Shown here: positions 1-12,031 of the stretch, piece by piece
How positions within the stretch are numbered: position 1 is the first letter of the stretch
Layout of the letters: each line of letters starts with the position of its first letter
Assembly (NCBI GenBank): GCA_900642245.1
Contig: CAAAJI010000008.1
Coordinates: forward strand, 168,611 to 232,610
Direction of reading: 5' to 3'
Length of the DNA: 64,000 bases
Source of the DNA: Fragilaria radians
Taxonomy: Eukaryota; Bacillariophyta; Fragilariophyceae; Fragilariales; Fragilariaceae
The notes under the pieces: model-generated
Database searches by the model: none
The model's input: the letters and a program-made list of their open reading frames with translations, nothing else
What the model was told of the DNA's origin: nothing
Position numbers and translations under genes: made by a program

Positions 1-903
1 AAAGTGTCGGCAAATTCAAAAAATTAAGCATTTATTGAGGACGGCAATAAGTTGGAGAAAATTACTTCATGGCAATCAAGTCTCTTAGTTGATATGGCGC
101 GAGCCTAACGTGATTCACTTCACGAAAAAAGTGCAATACGTTTTAGGAAAACATTTCATAACACTTTCAAAACTATCTGTATGAATATATCACAAAGGTA
201 AGCTGACAATACGTAACCACAGCACCATAAAGTAAAAGTTAGATTTAAACTGATATTGATGATATATCATTGGAATATTTCTTTAGTTTTTATCGGAGAT
301 TAAGAAAACGAAAGAAACATATTAAAAGTTGAATATTAATTGACTAAGATTTTATTTTATAATGATACAACTATGTTGAGGGTGCTAAACTTTCAAATAA
401 TCAATCTCCTTTGGGTCGGTGTTGATTCGAGGTATTGGGCTAAGCAAGCTTTTTCACGATTCAGCAGCTTTTGAAGAGATTGGACTAAACCTATATACTG
501 ATTTTAAAGAGAACCTTAGGTTGCTCGATCGAATCGGATTTACTGATATTCTTGTTTATGCCAACGTGACATTGATAGCAACCAAAAATTTGAAATTGAA
601 ATGCAAACTCCATTCTATCCAGCCCTGAAACCAGCCATAGATTGAATGCACAAGGCTTTTTTAAAATGTTGTTGGGATATGAATGAAAAATGAAAGCATA
701 GCTTCAAATATATGAGTCTAGAGGAATAAGTCAAAACATTGAGAAAAAGACTATGATATGAACATATACTTTCCCTGTTTGCAATCCTACTTAAATTACC
801 AGTTGATGAAGCTTACTCTCTAGTCGGCAGAGCAATGGTAATGTAAAACTCAGTTGTTACTAGGGTTTTCATATACATTATTCATTTTTGTCTCTAATAA
901 TCG
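1..903. other. AT-rich spacer, no gene recognised
   Basis: This is AT-rich DNA at the left edge. A 69-codon open stretch on the plus strand near 419-628 begins with GTG and has no family motif I recognise. It could be a transposase shred, but nothing in it proves that. The end of the minus-strand gene that follows lies at 904. Confidence 0.5.
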
Positions 904-2013
904 TTACCATAGAAAATTGCTTGACCGCAAGTGTTGCTTCGTGTCATATATACCTTCAAAAATTATAGAGATTCCCTCTTCGTCCTCACTCCTTGGGATC
1001 TTGAGAGAACCTTGTAGTCGCAAAGTGATACGTCCAACTTGTTGTTCCATTGGAAGAAATTCGATTAGTGGCTCATACCCCAAGTCAGAGGGCCAAAGCA
1101 ATGGAGGTATCGCAACCTCCCGCTGGATATTCACATTCCATTGCTTTAGTCTAGGCTGATCTAAATCGTCTTCACCTTTCTGTAAAACATGACTCAGTGT
1201 ATTGGAAATTCGAGTAATGACAGTCAAATAGAGCTCCATATCATCATCCCATTCCGAAGGCCAGGGGGCAATACGGCTCGCGCCTTCATTTGTATGAATT
1301 AATATTCTGCATAAAGGAATAGTTGAGTTTGAAACTATTCTACTTTTGTTCTCCCATCATTACATTGTGTGTACTTACCGATCGTAAACTAAGGCACCAA
1401 AGACATTTTGTACGGAAAGTTCATGGGCATTATCTTCCTTATTCAGCCAGCCTTGTGCGACATGCAATATATGTTGAAAAAGTTGACGTGGCACTCCGTG
1501 ACCTCTGAGGACATACATCGCCTGCACATCCAAACGACGAGCCAATGTGAGTTCCTTGCGTAGCGTTTCGCGAAAGTTCTGCTTTCCACGCAAGAGACGT
1601 CGGGCAGCATCACCACCACTGATTGTCGTTGTCGACGAAGCCGATTGTTTGCAGAATGCCCTGGGGTCTAAAAGTGCTGTGGCAAATAACTGTGGCAATG
1701 AGTTTGGGGGATGTTCAAAGAATGTGCTACCCATAAACACGCCATTGTTAGTAATCGCTGTGGGAAGGAAACCTTTCAAAAGTATAGGTGGTTCTTGTTC
1801 AATGACATCTTTCAAAGCTTTCACCTGAGCAAAGAATTTTTTATCGCGAAAAGTAATTGTCTTGTTTGTATCATTCGTTGGCAAGTTTCTACCGTTCTTG
1901 TCGCTAAAAGAACGCGCTGATAACGAAAACACGTGTGAACATCCTCGAGGGATATAATTCAAGGTGTGCGTAATTTGCTTATTCGGAAAGTAATATAGTC
2001 GGGAAGCCATCAT
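904..2013 (-). CDS. Two-exon protein resembling the N-terminal half of 2OG-Fe(II) dioxygenases
   Basis: Exon 1 runs 2013-1379 and exon 2 runs 1306-904. The 72-bp intron has a GTAAGT donor and a TGCAG acceptor, and the phase (2+1) restores an Arg codon. The product is 345 residues. The first 35 or so residues are rich in Arg, Ser and hydrophobics without acids, so a mitochondrial presequence is possible. The segment around residues 165-190 (YVLRGHGVPRQLF) resembles the 'nHGvp..l' signature of isopenicillin-N-synthase-like dioxygenases. After the splice, WPSEWDDDMELY resembles the helix that follows it in that family. The usual HxD...H iron ligands are not visible in the C-terminal third, so catalysis is doubtful. 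It may be a divergent non-catalytic relative or an unrelated protein. The exon structure is well supported; the family call is weak. Confidence 0.55.
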
Positions 2014-4502
2014 CCATACTCACTGCTTCTCAAATACACATAGTTTCATGGATGAGAAGTGAAAGGAACCACACACTGTTACTCTTTCGTAGGAATTCGA
2101 AAAAGTATGATACAAAATTGTAGAAAACGACGTAAAAACAATTTTCCCTTTTTCGATGAATTTTCAATAAATATCATCGCGTACATCTTCTACATATCGA
2201 ATCTTTTGGAGAGTATATCGCAACAATTACCAAGACTACTAAACTTCCGTCCCAAAAACCATTCTCCATGATCTCAAATTCATGACTGGTAATCAAAACG
2301 TGTTTTATACCATTGTGACAATATCACAGTTTCATAGCATTGTTACAGGATGTGGAATTATAGTCTGTCTAAGTCAGCCATACTGCCATTCAGATTTACA
2401 TTGAATCATTTATAAATTAAAAGACTGTTTAGATTAGGAGGAGTCAAAGAGTTTGTCACCTTTGACCTTTGTTCGAGACATGCTTTTACAGTTAGTGCAA
2501 ATATCCATAGAATATAAGGACATTCTATGTAATTATGTATCGATTCATGTATTGTATAACTGGAAAACTGTTCATTTGAATCCCTATTTTTTACTTCGGA
2601 GGATAATAAATTCCAGAGTGACAATTTTATTTCTGAAGCGACTTTACACTTCGATTCTATACTAGCTTCAAATACATCCAAATAGACTAAAATTAGATCA
2701 AAATTTCATATAGTATCCTCTCAATCATTATTTGTTCGGCTAGCAATATAACTTTGCCAATGAGTTTGCATGTTAATCTTCAGTCATCTTGCGTCCCTTC
2801 AAAACATTCGTTTCCAAAGAAAAGTTAATAGTTCTCTGTTGTGGACAAATGAAGTGCATCAATTGGTTCTTTTTCATACATCCATACAAGTCAGCTTCCA
2901 AGTACTACTGACACTTGGTTACCTTCAAGGATAAATGCCATAAGGGATGGATCAAGTAGCTATGTCAGATTGAAAACCGTATGTTGCTCAAGGAACCTTT
3001 TCACAAGATCAACCTGGTTTGGATATTGTTGAAGAGGCAGTCACTATGTTACTTTGAAGATTGATTGAGGAAGAAAATGAGCTACAGAGAATTTGCAGAG
3101 CTTGTCAACTATGGTCTCTTAGGGAAAGAACTTAATGCATAAGCTTAGAATACATACCTAATTAGCATAGCATGAAACAATGGTGGTGTCAAAGATTGAC
3201 ATTATGGAAATGGTATATTTATAATCTATATTGTATTCCAGGTTTGGGGAATTTGAGGATGATTTCACTACCGATGGAAAAAAGATAGTTGTTACCTGTT
3301 GTGTAGTTGAACCAAGTATAGATTCCAACCAGCGGTGTGCCTAAACATTTACGCAAGTCAAGAACTCCTCACACAACACTTCAGGCACTACCCAGTCAAT
3401 GGTTCAGATATGAATGATATCATTGGTTTTATAGCAAATGGGAGTCGAATCGAAAAGAGAAATAACGGCATCACTCATGAATCGAACAAAAACAAGTTCA
3501 ATTTGAATATCTTATGATTAGGGTTGAAATGTAGTTGTGTGATGATACCAGATTACTGTGAGGACAAGTAAGTATAGATAATTATAGTACTTTGTTATAT
3601 TTATATCTATCCTCAGACAGTAGTGGTCAATTTAAAAATGTCGATGATAATCCATACTACTTCATCGGCCAATTAAAGTGAGGACTAACAATTTTTACGC
3701 ATAGTTTCAATCTTTTCCAAAACCAGGGCAATCATTTTGGCAAATATAAAGCGGATTCAAAAATTTTAACATATGTTTCACTTCAATTCTTTACAATTAT
3801 TTAATACTACTTTCATCTATTGATGTAGATCAACGATGATCATAATTTCGCATAGTCCCCCCTTAAAATAGATCAATTTTTTAAGTACACTTTCGAAACT
3901 CTTCTTCACTTTCTCTTGCCTTCCCTCTTTGTTGAGATCTAATGTTGAAGTATATTGACTTTAGTCCGCCAAATTGAAAATATTCTAGCATGATCAAAGT
4001 GCTACTTGCTGCTAGCCTTATGTTGACATATGCGCTTACAATATGACTACACTGTAATCATTTCTTTTTCACTATTTGCATTGGAAGCGGTAATCTTGTC
4101 TAACAAAGGTTGCTAATTGCTATGCTAGAAATTCATTATTAAAACGCTTAGTTGGAATTCATTTAGCATCTTTGTAATCGTGTGATGCCAGCATAGATAA
4201 AAAAACATGTTTTGGAACGTATCATACACAAGTAAATCTGGATTCAAAATTGCAACTCGTATTTTGTAACTCGTAACCCCAACACCTTTGATTAGGAGCT
4301 TACTGTAAGGGGGATAAATGGCATTGACCAGTACTGAATTCTCTACATACCAAGACAGTCGCGAATGTATTATGCGTCCTGATCACACTGGCACACTTCT
4401 TGAATGTCAATTCAATTCGTTGTTGAATAGTGCGTATTATTTCAAGTTAATAGATAACACTCACCTTGTTAATTAAGAACCCAGGAGGTCAAGCAGTGGC
4501 AT
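2014..4502. other. AT-rich spacer, no gene recognised
   Basis: About 2.5 kb of AT-rich DNA lies between two divergent genes. It holds only short, broken open stretches (for example 3335-3517) with no recognisable domain. Degenerate transposon debris is possible, but I could not assign any of it. Confidence 0.5.
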
Positions 4503-6506
4503 ATGGACGATATCAGCGATGACGTTTTTCATCATATCATTTCCTTTCTTTCTTCACGCCAAGATCTCGCCAATCTCGCATTAATGAACACTAGAGCATT
4601 TGCATTTATACATCATGATCAAAAAGTCAACTCTTTGTTCGAGTATTTTTGGTATACTCAATTTGGATACAAAGGAGATAGGCAGTCATTTCGGTCGTTA
4701 TATTACGTACAAAAACTGGTTCGAAATGCACCTATTACTTTAAATAGAACTCGAAAAGCAGGCCTCTTGACACCCGTACAAGAGCATGCAGCTTTACTTT
4801 ATGATAATGGTGAGGGTGCGGCCAGCCTAGGCTACTTTGGGATGGACTTATTGTGGGAGCATGGACCTGTTGCCATATGGGGAGACTTTCCTGGTGTGCG
4901 AGTTTTCTCTCGAGGAGTCCAAGGCGTTGTCTCGGATCTTAAACGATCAGTGATAAGCATCGGAGAAGACGAATCGCATGTTTTAACTTTGCTGTCCTGT
5001 CCAGAAAATAAATTAATTTTCCTTGGCTTTTCTACGGGCAAAGTGGTCTGTATTCATACGACCTGTGCTGGAAATGATCAATACAGCTTTTCTTGTGTCT
5101 CTACGGCCCACTTTCACACCAATGAAGTCACTGCGCTGTGCTTTCTACCATGTGGCGATTTGATATCTACGTCAGTTGATGGTCATGTCTGTAGATATCC
5201 TAATGCTATGGCTGGAGGATCGCTAGAAGAAGCGTTCAGCATTTGTCAAGTAGAAAGCCCAGTACTAACTTGTTGCACAATTTATTACGCTGGTCGGACG
5301 TTTCTTCTGACTGGAGATCAGAGTGCCTATGTCACACTTTGGTGGGAATTTGAAGAAAAGGAGTGGCGGCATACGTATTGTCGTCTTGATAGCCAAGGTG
5401 TTCCCACTCAATCACTTTTGTGGTGTGACAATTCAGACCTATACGTTATGATAGGAGACAACGATGGTAAGATTCATACATGGAAAGTTGACGATTTATT
5501 GGAACTAGAGATGATGGGAATTATTGACGTTTTGAATGGATGGTCTGTTGAATGCCTTCGTGTCTGTGGAAATCTCATGTTAATTGGATCCGGTCGAAAA
5601 ACAGTGGTGTTTTCCCTTCCGGACGTGCGGCATTCTGTCCCAAAGATTATCGGATCGCTTCGTTGTCATCCAAACGCGCAACGCTTTGCAAGTGTCGTTT
5701 CTTGCTTTTTGTGCCATTCACGTCAATCACTTGTCACTCTTTGTCGCGATGGGACACTTCACGAATATAGCTACGAGCATGAAAAAATTACATTCAAGTC
5801 AAGTAGAAAGCGAGGCCGACCACCGAAAAGCGCAAAGAAGATTCCGCCCATGCTGGTAGGAAGACTACATGATGAAAAAGTATGTTCAGTTGATGGAAGA
5901 TTTAACGTAACAAGGAAAGATACGGAAACAGAATTCGTTTCGAGTACTGGTGAAAGCGGTAGGGAACCTGACGTTACAGCGAGCTTTTATCAGTCGACGG
6001 AATTTTCACAAAGCGTTGATGCGGGAGATCATGAGACCATGAGTGATTTCATTCTAAACGAAACACTTTTCAATAAGACTGCCATGAAGGTTAGAATTAT
6101 TCAAGCTGCTGTCCAGCATGCTCGTCACGGCATGAAAAGCTTCATTGGTATTGATAATAAATTGTACGCCAACATTCCTGACTTATTCGATTCATTTGCA
6201 GATTTCAAGCCCTGTTCACGCTGTACATCATCATTTTCTTGTCGCGTTGAATGTGGCCATGCCGAAGCCATCAACGGTGTTGCAGAACATGAAAAGCTAC
6301 TCATTAAACTTATACGATCTAGTGCAGCGACGCATAAAATCAAACATCTCAATGGGTGGGTATGCGATAAATGTCAAACCACATGTGACCCTCAAAAAAG
6401 TCGTTGCTTCTTTTGTTATGGATGGAAAGATGGCATACGAGGTTTCAACTCAAAGCTCCCGAAAGAGTTTAAAAAGCAAAAGGCAATCAAAAAGTATTAT
6501 GAATAA
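4503..6506 (+). CDS. F-box / WD40-like protein with AT-hook and C-terminal RanBP2-type zinc finger
   Basis: A single-exon gene encoding 667 residues from an ATG at 4503. Residues 1-45 (DDVFHHIISFLSSRQDLANLALMNTRAF) look like an F-box, the SCF adaptor that binds Skp1. Residues about 150-420 hold WD40-like blocks with repeated short strands (for example HTNEVTALCFLPCGDLIS and VSCFLCHSRQSLVTLCRDG), probably a substrate-binding propeller. KRGRPPK at 436-442 is a canonical AT-hook for minor-groove DNA binding. Near the C-terminus, W619-V-C621-x2-C624-x10-C635-x2-C638 matches the RanBP2-type finger spacing, and a Cys/His-rich stretch (CSRCTSSFSCRVECGH) precedes it. The inferred role is a nuclear SCF substrate receptor tethered to chromatin. 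Each motif is visible; the combination and the role are inference. Confidence 0.75.
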   Translation: MDDISDDVFHHIISFLSSRQDLANLALMNTRAFAFIHHDQKVNSLFEYFWYTQFGYKGDRQSFRSLYYVQKLVRNAPITLNRTRKAGLLTPVQEHAALLYDNGEGAASLGYFGMDLLWEHGPVAIWGDFPGVRVFSRGVQGVVSDLKRSVISIGEDESHVLTLLSCPENKLIFLGFSTGKVVCIHTTCAGNDQYSFSCVSTAHFHTNEVTALCFLPCGDLISTSVDGHVCRYPNAMAGGSLEEAFSICQVESPVLTCCTIYYAGRTFLLTGDQSAYVTLWWEFEEKEWRHTYCRLDSQGVPTQSLLWCDNSDLYVMIGDNDGKIHTWKVDDLLELEMMGIIDVLNGWSVECLRVCGNLMLIGSGRKTVVFSLPDVRHSVPKIIGSLRCHPNAQRFASVVSCFLCHSRQSLVTLCRDGTLHEYSYEHEKITFKSSRKRGRPPKSAKKIPPMLVGRLHDEKVCSVDGRFNVTRKDTETEFVSSTGESGREPDVTASFYQSTEFSQSVDAGDHETMSDFILNETLFNKTAMKVRIIQAAVQHARHGMKSFIGIDNKLYANIPDLFDSFADFKPCSRCTSSFSCRVECGHAEAINGVAEHEKLLIKLIRSSAATHKIKHLNGWVCDKCQTTCDPQKSRCFFCYGWKDGIRGFNSKLPKEFKKQKAIKKYYE

Positions 6507-9375
6507 ATGGGTGTATAATTCAGCATCATGCTAAGAAATTAAATGTTATTTACATGTCACAAACTGTGCATCTATTTTCGTGCAATAGGCATGAGTGTAA
6601 GGGAATAAAATGCATACAGTCTAACTTTTTTCATAGAGCTTGAAAGCATAAGTCTAGAAGTCATTTGGCTGTCCTTTTGCTTTTAAGGCATAAAGTTGCA
6701 TCCTTAGCATATCGATCAAAAGGCAATTTATGTGCAATTCTCGTTGGAAAAATATCGAATGAGCTGCATGCGTTGTATATGGATCAGATTTATGATGTAT
6801 GGATCCATAGGTCAGAGAGGAGTAACTCTTTCAAATAGTGAAGCCAAATATGTGGTAGTGTTGGAAGAAGAAGAACTCCTCCTCACGCAATGTAATTTGG
6901 AAGTCATGGGCATTCCGGTGAAGTTTCTAATTGTGCTAAGAACAGGTAACTTTGCTACACTATCTTGTCGTACAAGCCCATCATTATCCATGCGTGTGCA
7001 TTTTCCAACTTCTCCACTTGTATAGCTTTCCTGAACGCTTGTGTTCTAACGCCCTCTTCAAATTAGTAATGATTAGTTATTTGAATGTATTGGCTATTTC
7101 TAAGTCCGGGTTTTCATTAATAGTATCCACACAATCATAACGTATTGTTACTTGCTCACAATTTGATAGATAATTTCAGATGTTACATACAACTCAATCA
7201 ATGTGATTTATCTTTTCTAACATACTTCTTTGGGGTTGCTTAATCTTGCACTCAATGACTTTCCAAGTCAACGTCATCAAACGCTGCTCAGAAACGTTTT
7301 CTCCTCAAGGAAAAGTTATTGTAGATACTTTCTACCCTGGTTATCCTTTGTATCCTGTTGATGACCTTTGGAATCGGAAAGAGTTCTATCCAGAAGTAGA
7401 GGAAGATTTAACTTACAAGAGTCTGAAGTCTCTCAGGACGTCATCATGTGAGTAAGAATGAGTTCATTCTAGAAATGCAACCGAACTCGATTGGGAGTGA
7501 AGTGCGTTCTTTGGTCGTTTTATATGTGCTACAGGATGGTTTAGCACTAATAATATGTGATATCATGTCAGTTTTCCTGAACACAAGTGCACTTTCAAGC
7601 ACACTGAAGGACAATCCTAGAACCTTTAAATTTCATCGCGCTCTTGAAGGTTTGACATTTTACCAACTCAAAAAGTGAAAGAAATGTCATTGAAATTTCG
7701 AATGCGCTACAAATCAATTCAGCATATCATTATCTTGCAATGAAATTGTTTTCCCTCCAATGAAGTTGGATAGTGTTTTCGGTATAGTCATAGCTTTGAT
7801 CATGGAAGTTGTGGGTTAAAATTATAAATTAATTGTAAAAAAGGATATTTACATGCTGTTGATTTTATTGACAAATAGACACCAATGACATTAAATGCTT
7901 AAACATGTGAATCAGTACAAGCAAAGAACCTCTACTTAATTGATCACTTGGAATCCAATTGACTATATCTGAGTAAAAATGATTAATTGTCTCATCAGAT
8001 GTTTTTTCAAAGAAAATCGACCCAACATCTTGGTCACGTGTAGAGTAAATGTTTTATTTTGTCGACATCATGCTGTTTACAAAGAGCATTTCAACAGCAC
8101 ATCATTCTTATGTCATTGATAGGGTCATTAATCCAGAAAAATCTGCTTTGACTTTGCAGCCTTTCATAAATCAACAACAAAGTTAAGCAAAGGATTACGT
8201 GTGTTTCAAACTTTCCCCCAAAACAAAGTTGGGCCTTGCAAATTCATAAAAAGCAACGAAGGTATCTTAGCGTTGCAACTTTTGTACCTATGACTAATGT
8301 AGCTAAGTCAGCGATGTTATCTCACACCATTCCAATTGTGTATTTTTCCTGTTTAAATGATGAAGGGAATGAGTGCTTACAATTTGGTACAATAGAAGTA
8401 TCCCTCTCAATTTATTATCAAACTTTGAATCAAGCATAGTTTCCAGTTTCTCCTTCATAATGAGCCTACTATTTTTTTCTTGAAATAAGCTTTTCATGAT
8501 TTAATTTCACCTGAAATCAGTGATGAAATTTTTCAAAATTACAATATTTAACTTATGTAGCACCTACAAGTACCCTCTATTTCCTTGAGTGCTTACTCAG
8601 GGCGACAAGATTCAAAAATTGAGAAGTGGAGGATTTACTCTTCATTTCGCTATTTTCTTCATTTTGGCTCACGACATTTTCATTCATCAGCAAATGGAAT
8701 AAAAAAATTATAACTCTTTAAAGAAAATAAAAACAGAGGAGGAGTCACGTGAAGAACATTCAATCCCATTCATTGCCTGTACAAAAATGAGAATTAATGG
8801 GAATAATAAGTTTGATATTAATTCATAGCCTCATATGAAATACTATGGCCATCACTCTACATTAATATAGGCTCTGACTCTATATTAATTTAACTTTAGT
8901 CGTATCGAGGAATAACGAAATCAAAATTAAAAGATGGTCGTACTTTATAATCATGTGCAGATACTTCTGTATGTCTTTGCACCTTCCTCAAAGTGTCTGT
9001 TTTGATTTCACCAAGAAAAATTATCCATTTATATCTTGACAAGAATTTAGAGAGGGTTTGATTTGATGAGGATTTGGCATGGCGCAAAACATAGGTGCAT
9101 TGAACCTCAATTTCCATGTTGATGAAAAATGTTAGAGTAGGAGAATATACTTCTTTCATTGAAAAGATTGAATTTTTTTTGGAAATTAGTAAAACACAAC
9201 TTCCCAGTCATTTTGATTTTTAATTTTAGCTTTTATTATATGATGCATTGTCAAAATAAGCTCTCCTTATTCCAAGCTCTGAGATAATTCCTGAATTTTT
9301 TGCTGAAAACGCCCGCCCGTATACAAAGATCCGTTAAATAATGTCGGATTGGATTACACATTTTAACACAACGAT
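6507..9375. other. AT-rich spacer with retroelement debris
   Basis: Apart from a Copia RNase H relic at its left end, this spacer has only short broken frames (for example 7246-7455 and 7448-7678), none recognised. The GT8 gene starts at its right end. Confidence 0.5.
6732..7025 (+). mobile_element. Decayed Ty1/Copia RNase H fragment
   Basis: The frame reads QRGVTLSNSEAKYVVVLEEE and, further on, LEVMGIPVKF, GNFAT and MRVHF. These follow in order the landmarks of the RNase H domain of Copia polyproteins: 'tvTLSS(S/T)EAEY', 'le.mGi.v', 'D-N-x-gA' and 'vDvryHF'. The catalytic Asp before the N-x-A box is lost (RTGNF), and no flanking reverse transcriptase or LTR is recognisable. This is a dead fragment in a diatom-type Copia lineage. 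Confidence 0.6.
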
Positions 9376-10644
9376 ATGACACAACGAGGTCAATTTGCCA
9401 CGAGAAAGATGAAAAAATCACCTTGGATGTTCCAGCGTTGCTCTATGTTCGGAGGAATAGTACTATGGATGGGCATGACGAAGATGCTTTTCGACTTTCA
9501 AGGCGATCTACTTTATTCTGGGCAAAGCAGAACATATGAAGAAAGACTAGTTTCCACAAATCCCATGAGACAATGCCTCGATGAAGTCGAGTTATCTAAT
9601 GATGATGCCATATTATGCCATGAGCCGGTTTTAAAGAATACCATCAGAATGAAGAATAGTCAACCGCTGCGAAAAATTGAAACTCGCGAAGTTACAACTG
9701 CATCACAATCAATTCGAATTGTACTCTTTCTTTGTGATTCAAATTTCTGGTTGGGAGCTGTTGCCATTCTACAATCGTTAAAGGAAACTTCAATATCAGC
9801 ACCATTTCCACCTTTAGTACTAATCGTTGGTAGGAAAAGCATAGGGAAGCGACAAATCGCTGTTTTAAGGTATTTGGGAGCTGAGGTGAAAATTTTACGA
9901 ATCCCCAGAGCTTTGTATCAGGCTGCAAAGAATGTTTCAACATTAGGTGACCGTTGGCAAGGTGTCTTTTCGAAATTTCTCATCTTTCGGCCAGATATTG
10001 TACGATGCGATATTGTTTTCTATATCGATCTTGATGTCATTGTTCGAGGCAATATCCTTGATTGTATGGGCGATTTACTAGATACCTTTCGAAACAATGA
10101 ATTATTATCCTTCATGGCAGCAGGGAGTCTTGGGTATTTTAATAATGGTGTCATGCTAGTTCGACCTAGGAAAGAGGTGTATTCATATATGATAGAGATG
10201 CTAAGGAATGGAACTTGTATGGGACGTATTTGTAATAATACTACAACGAAGATGAATCGGATCATTTACACAGATCAAGATATTTTTATCTCTTTTGCAC
10301 AACGTTTCCCTGAACGATTCGGAGCTATCAGTGAAAAGTCTGCATTTAATATGCAGCCCACATACAATCCTGTTGACAGAGATCAAAACTGCTCAATAGT
10401 TCACTATACTGGATACACGAAGCCTTGGTCTTCTTTGTTTCCCAATATAAGCATAGATGAAATCATAGAAAATTTACCCGCGATCACAAGGAAAATTCCA
10501 AATCGAAAAGGCATTATAAAGTTCAATAGCAGGACCCGTCCGATAGAAAAATGGGCGTTGGAACTTTGGCGTGATAACTGGAATAAGGCGGTGAAGCGAT
10601 TACATGCTAAGCAAACTCGTGACACAATCTTTTATTCACGATAA
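9376..10644 (+). CDS. Type II membrane glycosyltransferase, GT8-like
   Basis: A single-exon gene of 422 residues. A hydrophobic segment at about 14-32 after a short basic N-terminus fits a signal anchor, so Golgi residence is likely. The catalytic region shows GT8 landmarks in order: FYIDLDVIV with the metal-binding DxD at 218-220, YFNNGVMLV at about 254-262, TDQDIF at 299-304, and IVHYTGYTKPW at 341-351, equivalent to the HxxG..KPW box of glycogenin and galacturonosyltransferase relatives. The enzyme would transfer a sugar from a nucleotide-sugar donor with retention. The acceptor and sugar cannot be read from the sequence. It stands alone, with more than 2.5 kb of spacer on each side. Confidence 0.85.
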   Translation: MTQRGQFATRKMKKSPWMFQRCSMFGGIVLWMGMTKMLFDFQGDLLYSGQSRTYEERLVSTNPMRQCLDEVELSNDDAILCHEPVLKNTIRMKNSQPLRKIETREVTTASQSIRIVLFLCDSNFWLGAVAILQSLKETSISAPFPPLVLIVGRKSIGKRQIAVLRYLGAEVKILRIPRALYQAAKNVSTLGDRWQGVFSKFLIFRPDIVRCDIVFYIDLDVIVRGNILDCMGDLLDTFRNNELLSFMAAGSLGYFNNGVMLVRPRKEVYSYMIEMLRNGTCMGRICNNTTTKMNRIIYTDQDIFISFAQRFPERFGAISEKSAFNMQPTYNPVDRDQNCSIVHYTGYTKPWSSLFPNISIDEIIENLPAITRKIPNRKGIIKFNSRTRPIEKWALELWRDNWNKAVKRLHAKQTRDTIFYSR

Positions 10645-11580
10645 AAGAAAGTCAGATAACTATATTTTTCACATGAGCTTTGACAACTTAAGATCAAGAA
10701 TGCGTTGTTGCAAGCCAATGTACCTCTCTTCCTATACGACGCAAGAAGTTAACAACAAATTGAACTGAGGACCGTGGCTTGGATCTGACTTAAGCTGCAG
10801 GACTTCCAAAATGAACTTGAAAGAAAGCAGAATTTCTTTCACAAACTTTGGTATTGACATACTTATCTGTGCTATAGAGTATGGGCATTCCAATTATGGT
10901 TTGATTTCAATGTTCTACGATTTCATTTATTCTGTCTCTAATCCTACATTTGCTTCAATAAAGAAATTACTTTATCAATATTCTCCGAGAATGTGAAACT
11001 CATTTACAGATCCATGTCTGATTCTAGATTATGGCAAAGAAATTTTGCAATTTGAGATGCAATGTTCTACAGAAAAAAGGTAAGAAGGTGTTACTCCAAA
11101 ATGTGGTATATCCGCCAATTTTGCTAATTTAGATGTTTAGTCGATGTGGTAAGAAAAATGTGGCATAAACTACAAAAGTATATGAATGCAAACGCTCTAG
11201 TTTACCTCACAGACTGTAGCTTGAAGAAACTTTTCAATTCGTATAATAACAACTTCTGTAAAGTTATCCTTTGGATAAGTTGTTGTTCATTTAACCTGTA
11301 CTTTACGATGTGACTAATTTTGTTGCATGTTGTCCTAGAATGTGATTTTGTTCAATATGGAGTAGTAAAGCTATGCTTAAGGAGTAATTGATTGTCACTG
11401 AAGGCTGAGTCAAGCAACGTAATTGATTTATACGGGCAGAAGGCTTTGATTGTCACAAGATAGGAGTTACAGCGCAACAATTGTGAAAACTTTCCAATAT
11501 GTAGGTCAACATGTGATCAACACAGATATGATTGTGAAGACTTTTGCTGAAAAAATCATTAAGATTAAGAGAATCTTAAA

Positions 11581-11670
11581 ATAGAGTTTGTACGGTGCAA
11601 TGATAAAGGTGAAAATAAAGAACACTGCAAGAAAATGGAAGAGATATTAGTTTTGAAGGACTCGAAAAAT
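11581..11670 (+). mobile_element. Possible degenerate Gag zinc-knuckle relic
   Basis: One frame reads FVRCNDKGENKEHCKKM. If the first Cys became Phe and the His became Glu, this is C-x2-C-x4-H-x4-C, the retroviral-type zinc knuckle found in Copia Gag, with the usual basic residues and central KG. Two of the four ligands are missing and no other Gag landmark is close, so the call is tentative. Confidence 0.25.
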
Positions 11671-12031
11671 AAATAGAAAATCTAAATCTTCAAGATCAAG
11701 TTAGATGTGAAGCTTATGAAGCGAATGTATCCACTGTAAACTTGAACTCAAACACATTGGATCTCAAAGACAACTGCAAGTCAGCTGAAGAACTATGTTT
11801 GATAAGTAGTTTTGTTTATTAACTACTTAAGAATACTTGATGGATTGAGTATTGTCATGGTCAAGGTCAAGTTCCAGGACAAAAATCGAGGAACCAAATG
11901 CATCTATCCACCAAATCATGCGTGTGATGATTACAGGATACTAAACATAAAACAAAGCATGGCATTAAGTTGAGAGGCTAAAGTGGTGAAAAAGATAAGA
12001 AACTGGTGCTTGAACAATGGGGCAGTGGTGA

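Noticed and set aside
419..628. Possible transposase frame at the left edge
   Set aside because: It starts with GTG, is 69 codons long and has only a faint HDSAAFEE similarity to transposases. That is not enough to annotate.
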